Part shown: positions 25,982 through 32,628 of the stretch, piece by piece
Numbering within the stretch: position 1 is the first letter of the stretch
Layout of the letters: every line of letters begins with the position of its first letter
NCBI GenBank assembly: GCA_937968015.1
Contig: CALBSO010000058.1
Location: 15,176 to 79,175, forward strand
From: an uncultured Thermomicrobia bacterium
Lineage (GTDB): Bacteria > Chloroflexota > Chloroflexia > Thermomicrobiales > JALYUS01
Length of the DNA: 64,000 bases
Direction of reading: 5' to 3'
Notes under the pieces: generated by a model
What the model was told of the DNA's origin: nothing
The model's input: only the letters and a program-made list of their open reading frames with translations
The model's database searches: none
Program-made: the position numbers and the translations under genes

Positions 25982-25995
25982 CCGCTTTACGTCTC

Positions 25996-26029
25996 CTGTA
26001 CCGATTACTGTACCGATTCGTTCCTCGAT
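25996..26029 (+). repeat. Left copy of subterminal repeat (putative integrase arm site)
   Basis: Contains ACCGATTACTGTACCGATTC and two more bases (26000-26021), identical to 40646-40667, then one mismatch and CCTCGAT in both copies. Internally it repeats TGTACCGATT-like units. It lies within the last codons of the integrase gene. The copy at the other end is in the same orientation. Confidence 0.75.
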
Positions 26030-27183
26030 ACGGCTTTGCGTGGGGTGAGGGCGGCGTCCATCTTCGCGGCGAGTTCCACCCGCCGTTCGTCGTAGACGTG
26101 GGTGTACCGCGCCGTGGTGCTGATCTGCGAGTGTCCGAGCACGTCCATGATTTCGCGCCCCGTCGCGCCCTGAGCGGCGAGCAGCGACCCCGCGCTGTGG
26201 CGAAGGTCGTGGAAGCGGATGTGCCGAATCTTCGCTGTCGCGAGCAGGGCGCGGAACTGCCTGCGTAGGTTGTGTTCGTCAATCGGCGTGCCGATGGTGG
26301 ATGTGAATACCAGTCCCTGTTCCTGCCACCGGCTGCCAGCCCACAAGCGTTCTTCCAGTTGCCGGATGCGGTGCCGCCTGAGCGCGTCCACCGCGAGGGC
26401 GGGCAGGGCAAGGGTGCGGCGGCTTTGCGGCGTCTTCGGTTCCACGAGCGCAGGTTTGCCGTCCACCCGCTGCAACTGGCAGCGTACGGCGAGCGTCCGC
26501 GCTTCCAAGTCCACATCCTGCCAGCACAGCCCTAACGCCTCGCCCTGTCGCAATCCGAGTGAGAGAGCGACCGTGTAGAGGGCTTCCAGCCGGTCGCCCG
26601 CCGCCGCCGCGAGGAAGGCGGTCGCTTCCGCAGGGGTGAGGGCCGTCGTCTCGTTGTGCGTTACCTTCGGCGCGTCGGTGAGCGCGGCGGCATTGCGGGC
26701 CACGTATCCCCATTTCATCGCACGATTCAGCGCGGCGCGAAGGATGCGACGTGCGCGTAGGGCCATCGGCGGGCTAACATTTGCCGCTACCGTTGCGAGC
26801 ATCTTCTGTACGTCTTGCGGCGTGAGGCGGGCGAGCGGCACGCGCCCGATGTGCGGCTCGATGTGCCGCTTCACAGTCTCGGCATAGTCCTCATACGTGC
26901 GGGGCGCGAGACGCGGCTTTACGCTGTCCGACAGCCACGCCGCAAGGAATTGCTCGGTGGTCTGCTCCTTCGTGCTCATCATCAGCCCTTGCGCGGCGTC
27001 CTTCTGCATCTGCGCGAGCAAGGCGTTCGCGTCGTATTCGGTCTTGGCGGTCTTGCGCTTCGGCACGCGCTTCCCGCTCCCATTGGTGATGGGGAACGAG
27101 GCAACCCATATCCCATCTTCCTTGCGCTGGAATACGCTGCCCTCGCCATACGCCCTCTTCACCGATGCTTTTTTCCGTGGCAT
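26005..27183 (-). CDS. int: Tyrosine recombinase/integrase
   Basis: A 392-residue site-specific recombinase. The basic N-terminus (MPRKKASVKRAYGEGSVFQR) is an arm-binding AP2-like domain, residues about 65-160 a SAM-like core-binding domain, and 175-385 the catalytic domain. Catalytic residues are visible: Arg in VALSLGLRQGEALGLCW, HxxR in FHDLRHSAGSLL, His in VLGHSQISTTARYTHV and the nucleophile Tyr in RYTHV. The start at 27183 follows AGGGAG. It would cut within the 47-bp tRNA-Lys core. The 3' end of the gene carries one copy of the subterminal repeat. Confidence 0.95.
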   Translation of the reverse strand: MPRKKASVKRAYGEGSVFQRKEDGIWVASFPITNGSGKRVPKRKTAKTEYDANALLAQMQKDAAQGLMMSTKEQTTEQFLAAWLSDSVKPRLAPRTYEDYAETVKRHIEPHIGRVPLARLTPQDVQKMLATVAANVSPPMALRARRILRAALNRAMKWGYVARNAAALTDAPKVTHNETTALTPAEATAFLAAAAGDRLEALYTVALSLGLRQGEALGLCWQDVDLEARTLAVRCQLQRVDGKPALVEPKTPQSRRTLALPALAVDALRRHRIRQLEERLWAGSRWQEQGLVFTSTIGTPIDEHNLRRQFRALLATAKIRHIRFHDLRHSAGSLLAAQGATGREIMDVLGHSQISTTARYTHVYDERRVELAAKMDAALTPRKAVSRNESVQ

Positions 27184-27248
27184 TGTGCGATTCTCCCTAC
27201 GATACTGCGGGGGCGGCAACCTCCAACAGATGCCGCCCCGCTACTCAC

Positions 27249-27650
27249 CTATGCCGCGATCTCACCCGGCATCGTCACGACATGGACGCAGGCCATCCGA
27301 TCTGCCCGGAAGCACTTCGTCTCGCGGCGATAGGTGCAGAAGGCGCGCACGCAGATGTGGTTCGCCTTCGTGAGGAAGATCGCAGATGGAAAGAGGACGC
27401 GCGCCGTGATCTCGTCATCGTGTTCGTAGCGGACGCATACCGCCGAACCTTCGAGCATCGCCGCCGCTATCACCGCAAGGTCAATCCGCGAATAGTAGAA
27501 CGCGCCGGGGGCATTATCCGCGAGCGAAACGAAGGCGTCGAGCGCATCATCCACGAGTTGCGGCGATGTTTGCTCAGTAAGCGCGCGGGGAAGGGTTAGT
27601 ATCACAGGGCGCATGAGGGTGACAGTGACGGTGGTATTCTGAGCCTGCAT
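27249..27650 (-). CDS. Small WYL-domain-like protein
   Basis: A 133-residue product. The first 35 residues are strand-like (MQAQNTTVTVTLMRPVILTL). The middle has FYYSRIDLAVIAAAMLEGSA and the end ITARVLFPSAIFLTKANHIC, then VRAFCTYRRETKCFRADRM. The order of a basic strand, a VLFPSAIFL-type strand, VRAFC and FRADRM resembles the core of WYL ligand-sensing domains (WYL..R.F..DRI), without the usual N-terminal HTH. It may be a stand-alone regulator or accessory WYL protein. AAAGGA precedes the ATG. A consensus promoter drives it. Confidence 0.5.
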   Translation of the reverse strand: MQAQNTTVTVTLMRPVILTLPRALTEQTSPQLVDDALDAFVSLADNAPGAFYYSRIDLAVIAAAMLEGSAVCVRYEHDDEITARVLFPSAIFLTKANHICVRAFCTYRRETKCFRADRMACVHVVTMPGEIAA

Positions 27651-27742
27651 CGGAAACCAATCCTTTCCGGTGTCCGCCCCGTTCGATGTTCGTAGCATCG
27701 GGCGGGGAATCAATGTGACCGGGGAACGTCCCCTTGCCATAT

Positions 27743-27771
27743 AATATAATCTACGCTATCGTAGTTGTCAA
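27743..27771 (-). promoter_or_regulatory. Consensus promoter for the WYL-like gene and integrase
   Basis: On the minus strand TTGACA (27771-27766), exactly 17 bp, then TATATT (27748-27743). The spacer contains the palindrome CTACG-ATAG-CGTAG (27751-27764), an obvious repressor target. Confidence 0.85.
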
Positions 27772-27802
27772 TATCCGGATCGCCGGAATATCTGCTACGC
27801 TA
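27751..27802. promoter_or_regulatory. Operator-like palindromes in the divergent control region
   Basis: CTACGCTATCGTAG at 27751-27764 is a palindrome, and its half site CTACGCTA recurs at 27795-27802 just before the HTH gene. Between them ATATCCGG/CCGGAATAT (27771-27791) forms an imperfect palindrome. The layout suggests that the HTH protein or the WYL-like protein controls both directions. Confidence 0.6.
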
Positions 27803-27807
27803 GTGGG

Positions 27808-28056
27808 GTGAAAGGCTATATGACGCTCGCGCAGTTGGCACAGCACTTAGGAATCACGGCGGCAACGTTGCGCCAGCAGGTCGCGCGGGGGGTGCTGCAC
27901 GCGGAAAAGAGCGGGCGCGATTGGTTCGTGACCGACGAAGAGGCGGCGCGGTACGAGCGCGACCACGCGGGTAAGCCGGGAGCGGCATCGCCGCGCCACC
28001 CGAAGCAGGGACTAGGGCGTAAGCGGCGCATCCAGGAAGTTGAAGGGGGGAAATAG
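27808..28056 (+). CDS. Small helix-turn-helix protein (excisionase/MerR-like)
   Basis: An 82-residue protein. MTLAQLAQHLGITAATLRQQ, VARGVLHAEKSGRDWFVTDE is the HTH_17/excisionase fold, in which a winged helix reads DNA and the WFV strand forms the wing. The tail is basic (GKPGAASPRHPKQGLGRKRR). It starts with GTG and is the only clearly plus-strand gene of the element's left half. As a regulator or recombination directionality factor it would act on the divergent region. It converges on kwaB, 5 bp away. Confidence 0.7.
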   Translation: MKGYMTLAQLAQHLGITAATLRQQVARGVLHAEKSGRDWFVTDEEAARYERDHAGKPGAASPRHPKQGLGRKRRIQEVEGGK

Positions 28057-28061
28057 AGGCG

Positions 28062-29093
28062 TTATGTGCGCCGCTTATTCCCGATGATTTCGTAGTTCGT
28101 GTCGGTTGTTGATGACGATACGTAGTCGTCATTCAACAGTTTGAGTATTTTCCACTTCTGTTTCGGGTCGTACACGACCTTGAAACCGCCGTTACTGTCC
28201 GGCTGGATCATGTCTCCGAGGTGATGCTTAGCACATGTGGCCTGCAACTTGGTGAAGTCGAGGTGCTTGAAGTGCTCGCTCTTGATGATCGAATTCAACT
28301 TACCCATTTTACGCCGGTCACGCTTGCAATCGGTGAGAAGTTCATCGTAGCCGTCAATCGTGAACCGTTCATTGATATGTGACAGTACGTCTTCCGCTTG
28401 GGCAAGAACAGGCTCGAATTTGGGGAACACCTTGCTGAATGCGTTACTGTCAATCACAAACAAGTCATCTTCGAGCATGAAAATGTCAACCCCTTCATCA
28501 AAAATAAGGGGGCGATCTTCGACAACGTCATATTTGTTGTATTCGCCAGTAGTCAATCGAGCCACGATAGTGCGGTTTGTTTCAAACGATTTGACCCATT
28601 CCCTTGCGCGGAAACAGAAGACCCTTCTATCGTTCGGCATATCTACTGCGACCACATAGAACCGCAAATTATTTAGAAATGGACGCTCGCTATGGTCAAA
28701 CAAAGGTATTGTATCCAGGCTGCGGAGACTCGCAAGTCGAGAATGAATGACTTCGCTATTTTCGAGTGCAGCAACATCAAGATGTGTGAAAATTCCTTTG
28801 TCGGCTTCAATGGTGGTGCCCGCAACGTATGGATGGACTTCATGTCCGGTGTCACGTAACGCGCTCAGTTTCTCGGCAGTTATCTCGGCAAAGCGATTAC
28901 GCAATCCATTGTCCATGTTCAGACGACGGTATTCTAGACCGCGAACCTTAGACGGTTCACCGGCTAGCAATACATTCAACATGACATCGTGGGAAGTGAG
29001 ATCGCTGGCTAGGGCTTCCGTAAGAGCGCGAGAGAAAATCTCTTCACTCGATAGCGGGCTGTCAGTGGGTTGGGACTGTGACCCCTCCACCAT
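28062..29093 (-). CDS. kwaB: KwaB-like protein (DUF4868) of a Kiwa anti-phage system
   Basis: A 343-residue protein I read as the DUF4868 family. The pattern is: an N-terminal acidic helix region, a strand-rich centre (FLNNLRFYVVAVDM, RRVFCFRAREWVKSFET), then RPLIFDEGVDIFMLEDDLFV, IDSNAFSKVFPKFEPVL, and a basic helical end. In Kiwa, KwaB binds DNA and works with the membrane sensor KwaA to stop phage replication. Support is the partner gene: it overlaps the kwaA-like membrane protein gene by 32 nt and has GGAGG before its ATG. Base composition is AT-richer than the neighbours, a sign of transfer. Confidence 0.75.
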   Translation of the reverse strand: MVEGSQSQPTDSPLSSEEIFSRALTEALASDLTSHDVMLNVLLAGEPSKVRGLEYRRLNMDNGLRNRFAEITAEKLSALRDTGHEVHPYVAGTTIEADKGIFTHLDVAALENSEVIHSRLASLRSLDTIPLFDHSERPFLNNLRFYVVAVDMPNDRRVFCFRAREWVKSFETNRTIVARLTTGEYNKYDVVEDRPLIFDEGVDIFMLEDDLFVIDSNAFSKVFPKFEPVLAQAEDVLSHINERFTIDGYDELLTDCKRDRRKMGKLNSIIKSEHFKHLDFTKLQATCAKHHLGDMIQPDSNGGFKVVYDPKQKWKILKLLNDDYVSSSTTDTNYEIIGNKRRT

Positions 29094-29601
29094 TCTCTAC
29101 CTCCGTGAATACACCATCCCCAATCGCCGCCGCATACAGAACGGACGCGGAAAGTGTGCGCCGCCGACTTAGCAGAAAATGGGTTGCCCCCTGTGTGGTC
29201 TTGACTTCATATGAGAACAGCCCCATGAGCGCCAACACAGGGTTAGTGTAGACGATATTAAGTCGAATCTGCAATATGCCCGTTACGACGAAGAAAACCA
29301 ATACACCGACCCATCTCCGTGGATCGTCAGAGGGAGTGACAAGGAGGGGCACAATATATGTGACCGTGTATGCCACAACCTCGCGGTCGCGGGGGTCAAT
29401 AGCGGCAACGTTAAGCCGTAGAGGGTTGTTACTGCTCGCCCTCCGGAAGAAAAACGTGGTATACGCGACGATGAGCGCGGTTGCGATGCACAATGCGATT
29501 GCCAGTCCCCTCCGAGAGTCATAGGCGTAGTAAGCCCAGATGAGATACAACGGCGTATACGAACTTAGAAATAGCAATGTTCGCGCAAATAGGCCGGTCA
29601 T
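29062..29601 (-). CDS. kwaA: KwaA-like four-helix membrane protein of a Kiwa anti-phage system
   Basis: A 179-residue integral membrane protein with hydrophobic segments at about 7-27 (LLFLSSYTPLYLIWAYYAY), 31-52, 75-89 (YTVTYIVPLL) and 96-115. Then comes IVYTNPVLALMGLFSYEV, resembling the NP-L-L-GY segment I associate with KwaA, and a cytosolic C-terminal tail. KwaA senses phage attachment or injection at the membrane and recruits KwaB. An AGGAGGG site precedes the ATG. It lies 209 bp after hsdM and is followed by kwaB with overlapping frames. Confidence 0.75.
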   Translation of the reverse strand: MTGLFARTLLFLSSYTPLYLIWAYYAYDSRRGLAIALCIATALIVAYTTFFFRRASSNNPLRLNVAAIDPRDREVVAYTVTYIVPLLVTPSDDPRRWVGVLVFFVVTGILQIRLNIVYTNPVLALMGLFSYEVKTTQGATHFLLSRRRTLSASVLYAAAIGDGVFTEVENGGGVTVPTH

Positions 29602-29716
29602 TGTATCCCTCCTGAGAGTCGCATCCTATAGCATAGCGCATACTGCAACGCGCGAGCCATCCATCGCAAGTACGTGACGCCTCCGAAGTGCGGAGTTTGC
29701 ACACGGCTTTGCGACT

Positions 29717-29742
29717 CAGAACAGTATAGCACATTTGTTCTG
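29717..29742 (-). promoter_or_regulatory. Promoter/operator upstream of kwaAB
   Basis: On the minus strand TGC-TATACT (TATACT at 29728-29723) is an extended -10. Perfect 7-bp inverted arms CAGAACA (29717-29723) and TGTTCTG (29736-29742) overlap and flank it, a likely operator. The kwaA ATG is about 120 nt downstream. Confidence 0.55.
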
Positions 29743-29810
29743 TCAATGTCTCGTTTTGCTGTTCCGGGCGGACAATTCTGGCATTCCGCGACGCGATTCT
29801 GCGCCATAAT

Positions 29811-31358
29811 CTATGTCCTCGTAAGTCGCCGCAATTCCGCCAACGCCGCTTCAACTTCTTCGCCTTTGCGGGCGATGATGTCCAGCAATTCGGCGGGAGT
29901 GCGAATATCGGTTTCGTCTTTGGCGTGCGGGTTGACGGCTTTGAGATCGTAGTGCTTCGCTTCGATCTCGGCGCGCGTGATCGTCCAACTTCGGTCACTA
30001 TCTCCACGGGTGGACAAGAGAGCGAAGAAATCGTCGAACCTGTTGAGGGTAAGCGGCGTTTTCTTTCCCACCTTGATGTCGCTGAGATCGTAGTACCAGG
30101 TGCTCTTCGTTGGCTCGCCCTTCGTGAAGAAGAGCAGGTTCGTCTTGACGCCCGCACCGGCAGCGGTGAAGACGCCACCGGGTAGGCTGACGATTGCCCA
30201 CAGGTCGCACTCATCGAGCAGCCACCGCTTCGTGTCGTGGAACGCGCCCTCGCTCGTGCGGAACAGCACGCCCTCGTCAAGCACGATGCCACACGTCCCG
30301 CCGCGTTTCAGGCTCTTCACTACCTCTTGCACGAACAGCACTTGTGTCGCGCTCGTCTTGTACGAGTAGTTGATTTGCGCGTCCTTGCCCTCTTTGCCGC
30401 CGAAGGGCGGATTCGTCAGAACGATGTCGAACTCGCTTGGTGCACCCTGCCACAGCCCACCGTAGGTCTCGTGTTTCGTGAGGGTGTTCCCGTGCCAGAC
30501 GCGGGGCGTGTCTATGCCGTGCAGCACGAGGCTGGCGAGGGCAATGGGATAGATGGTGTTGTCCTTCTCGCGCCCATAGAAGGTCTGGTTGGCGAGCGCG
30601 TCCAGCAGCGGCCCGGTGAGGTTTTCGCCCGTCGCATCGAGGATGTATTCGTAGGCTTGTGCCAGGAATCCGCCCGTACCGCAACACGGATCGTACACAG
30701 TCTGCCCGTTCTGCAAGCCGCCTGTATGGGTGAAGACGGCGCGCACCATCGCCCGGATGACCTCGCGCGGGGTAAAGAATTGCCCGCCGTCGTTACCCTT
30801 CTCGCCCATCTTCAGCAGCAGGCCCTCGAAGACCTGCGACAAGGGGAAGATGTGCGTCGTGTCCACGCTCTCTTCGTTGATCGTGTTCACCTTGTCGAGC
30901 ACGTCCAGAAGGTTGCGCTCGGTGTCCACACGGGTGCGCTCTACGCCGCTGACGATCTGGCTGATGATCTTTTGCCGCGCCGTCGCGTTCGGGCGGTCGC
31001 GCAGCCCGCGCAGATGGGGGAGCAAATCGTCGTTCACGAAGGTCTTGTATGCTCCCGCCGTGCCGCGTTCCAGTTCCACCCGCTTCGCGCCACCCGGTGC
31101 CGCCCAATCCTGCCAGCGGTAAGGGTACGCGAGCGAGGGCGTGAAGGTGATGTCATTCGCGGCGTAGAAGAATGCATCGCGCGCCTCGCGCTGGTCGAGG
31201 ATACGCAGGAAGAGCATCCATGTCAGTTCCGGGATGTAGGCCAGTGCCCCTGACGCGCCGCTGCGCCGAAGGATGTTGCACGCGCCCCACACGGCGGCAT
31301 CGAGCGATTGCTGCGAGATGAATCGCTTGCCGGTCTTCGCCACTACTCCCTCAGCCAT
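29811..31358 (-). CDS. hsdM: Type I restriction-modification methyltransferase subunit
   Basis: A 515-residue N6-adenine methyltransferase. The N-terminal HsdM_N helical domain covers residues 1-150. Motif I is TVYDPCCGTGGFLAQAYEY and the catalytic motif IV is FDIVLTNPPFGGKEG. GNDGGQFFTPREVIRAMV is the classical HsdM pre-motif. It methylates the site set by HsdS. The gene begins 8 nt inside hsdS. Its C-terminus (EEVEAALAELRRLTRT) is complete. Confidence 0.96.
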   Translation of the reverse strand: MAEGVVAKTGKRFISQQSLDAAVWGACNILRRSGASGALAYIPELTWMLFLRILDQREARDAFFYAANDITFTPSLAYPYRWQDWAAPGGAKRVELERGTAGAYKTFVNDDLLPHLRGLRDRPNATARQKIISQIVSGVERTRVDTERNLLDVLDKVNTINEESVDTTHIFPLSQVFEGLLLKMGEKGNDGGQFFTPREVIRAMVRAVFTHTGGLQNGQTVYDPCCGTGGFLAQAYEYILDATGENLTGPLLDALANQTFYGREKDNTIYPIALASLVLHGIDTPRVWHGNTLTKHETYGGLWQGAPSEFDIVLTNPPFGGKEGKDAQINYSYKTSATQVLFVQEVVKSLKRGGTCGIVLDEGVLFRTSEGAFHDTKRWLLDECDLWAIVSLPGGVFTAAGAGVKTNLLFFTKGEPTKSTWYYDLSDIKVGKKTPLTLNRFDDFFALLSTRGDSDRSWTITRAEIEAKHYDLKAVNPHAKDETDIRTPAELLDIIARKGEEVEAALAELRRLTRT

Positions 31359-32628
31359 GCTGCCCTTCCATCCACGGAACCGTACGCGGCTCAGTGCCGC
31401 GTGGCGTCAGGTCGTGCGCGCGCATCCAAGCGAGCCAGTGTTCCCACGCAGCCACGGGTATCTTCGCCTTCTCCGCGTGCCAGTTCTCGCGCACCTCGCG
31501 GATGATCGTCGCATCGTCAGGTTGCACGTCGTCAAGCAAGAAGTCATTCCACGCTGCGTAAAGTGTTCCTACCGCTTCCGCGCCGTCAGTATCGAGGCCC
31601 GCAAGTAGCGCCGCGATCTCGCGCATTGCACCGGCCCGCCCGTGCAAAAAACTCGGCGCGAACGCGAGGGCATTAGTGAAGGCGTCCCCCGGAATGTATT
31701 CGACGCCCCATTGCCGCGAGTGATTCGAGAACCATCTCCGGCCTTCCGCATAGGTCTCCACTTCACGGATGCCGCTGTAGTAGGGGCCGTACTGCCAGCG
31801 GCGGAAGGGAACACCGAGCGGAACGCCCGCGTGCGCCGCCGCGAGATAGAGACTTTTCGATGCCACCGTGCGCCCTAATGCACGCCCACGCTCGCGACAT
31901 TCTTCGAGCAGCACGGCGATAATCGCCGCCATGCGTTCCCTCTTGCCTTGCATCGTTTCAGGTGTGGGTGCCGGTGGGCGGCGGGCGGATAGCGCGCCGC
32001 TGCATGCCTCGCGTAGCAGCGTTCCCGGAAGGGCTTCAATTCCTCGTAGTTGCGCGGTTGCTGCCATCTCCATTCGCGCTACCGTTGTCATCTGCGTGGC
32101 GAGCGTTTCTGCGATGTATCGCTGCTCATCGAGAGGCGGCAAGGGTATTTCTAACGCGAGCAGTTTGTCACGCTGCACCGCCGATTGGCCTACCCACCGA
32201 TTGCAGATCGCCGCGAAAAGTCCTTGCGTCCACTGCTGCTGGAGCCAGCGCGCGAGAAACGCAGGTTCAAGCGCCGTCGCATCCGTGCGTAACCGTGTGA
32301 AATGATTGCTGAAAACGATAGGCTCATCGTATCCGACGAACAGCGCGGACTTCCCGACTAACTCGGTACTATTCGTATTGTTGAATAGCACATCGCCGGG
32401 GCGAAGGGAATAGCGTTGCAAGGTGTTCGATTCGGCAGGCACGCGGATGAATGATGACCAATCGAATGCGCCGCGCGTGGTCACATTGTTCATGCGTAGT
32501 TGAATGATGCCCCCACCAAGACGCTCACTGGTCGCAAACCCCGATTGCGCCTCGCTGATAACGTCCCGTAGCCGAACGCATCGCCATCCCGAAGGCAGCG
32601 CGGTCGTCATATCGCGTTGCGCGCTCAT
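31351..32628 (-). CDS. hsdS: Type I specificity subunit with one target-recognition domain and an extra C-terminal domain
   Basis: A 425-residue protein. Residues 10-165 are a single target-recognition domain (LPSGWRCVRLRDVISEAQSG, LRPGDVLFNNTNSTELVGK, RWVGQSAVQRDKLLALEIPL). 165-205 is the conserved coiled-coil spacer (PPLDEQRYIAETLATQM). A normal HsdS would now have a second TRD. Instead, residues about 228-405 are a different helical domain (KSLYLAAAHAGVPLGVPFRR, WQYGPYYSGIREVETYAEGR), faintly like the DUF4065/SocA-type fold. Two copies would be needed to read a bipartite site. Overlaps hsdR by 4 nt and hsdM by 8 nt. Confidence 0.87.
   Translation of the reverse strand: MSAQRDMTTALPSGWRCVRLRDVISEAQSGFATSERLGGGIIQLRMNNVTTRGAFDWSSFIRVPAESNTLQRYSLRPGDVLFNNTNSTELVGKSALFVGYDEPIVFSNHFTRLRTDATALEPAFLARWLQQQWTQGLFAAICNRWVGQSAVQRDKLLALEIPLPPLDEQRYIAETLATQMTTVARMEMAATAQLRGIEALPGTLLREACSGALSARRPPAPTPETMQGKRERMAAIIAVLLEECRERGRALGRTVASKSLYLAAAHAGVPLGVPFRRWQYGPYYSGIREVETYAEGRRWFSNHSRQWGVEYIPGDAFTNALAFAPSFLHGRAGAMREIAALLAGLDTDGAEAVGTLYAAWNDFLLDDVQPDDATIIREVRENWHAEKAKIPVAAWEHWLAWMRAHDLTPRGTEPRTVPWMEGQHG

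Noticed and set aside
29723..29746. TTGACA (29746-29741, minus strand) as a -35 for the kwaA promoter
   Set aside because: Only 12 bp separate it from TATACT; the extended TGC-TATACT alone is the better reading.
29519..30292. 257-codon minus-strand frame overlapping hsdM and kwaA
   Set aside because: Out of frame with the complete hsdM; Ser/Arg-rich translation without motifs.
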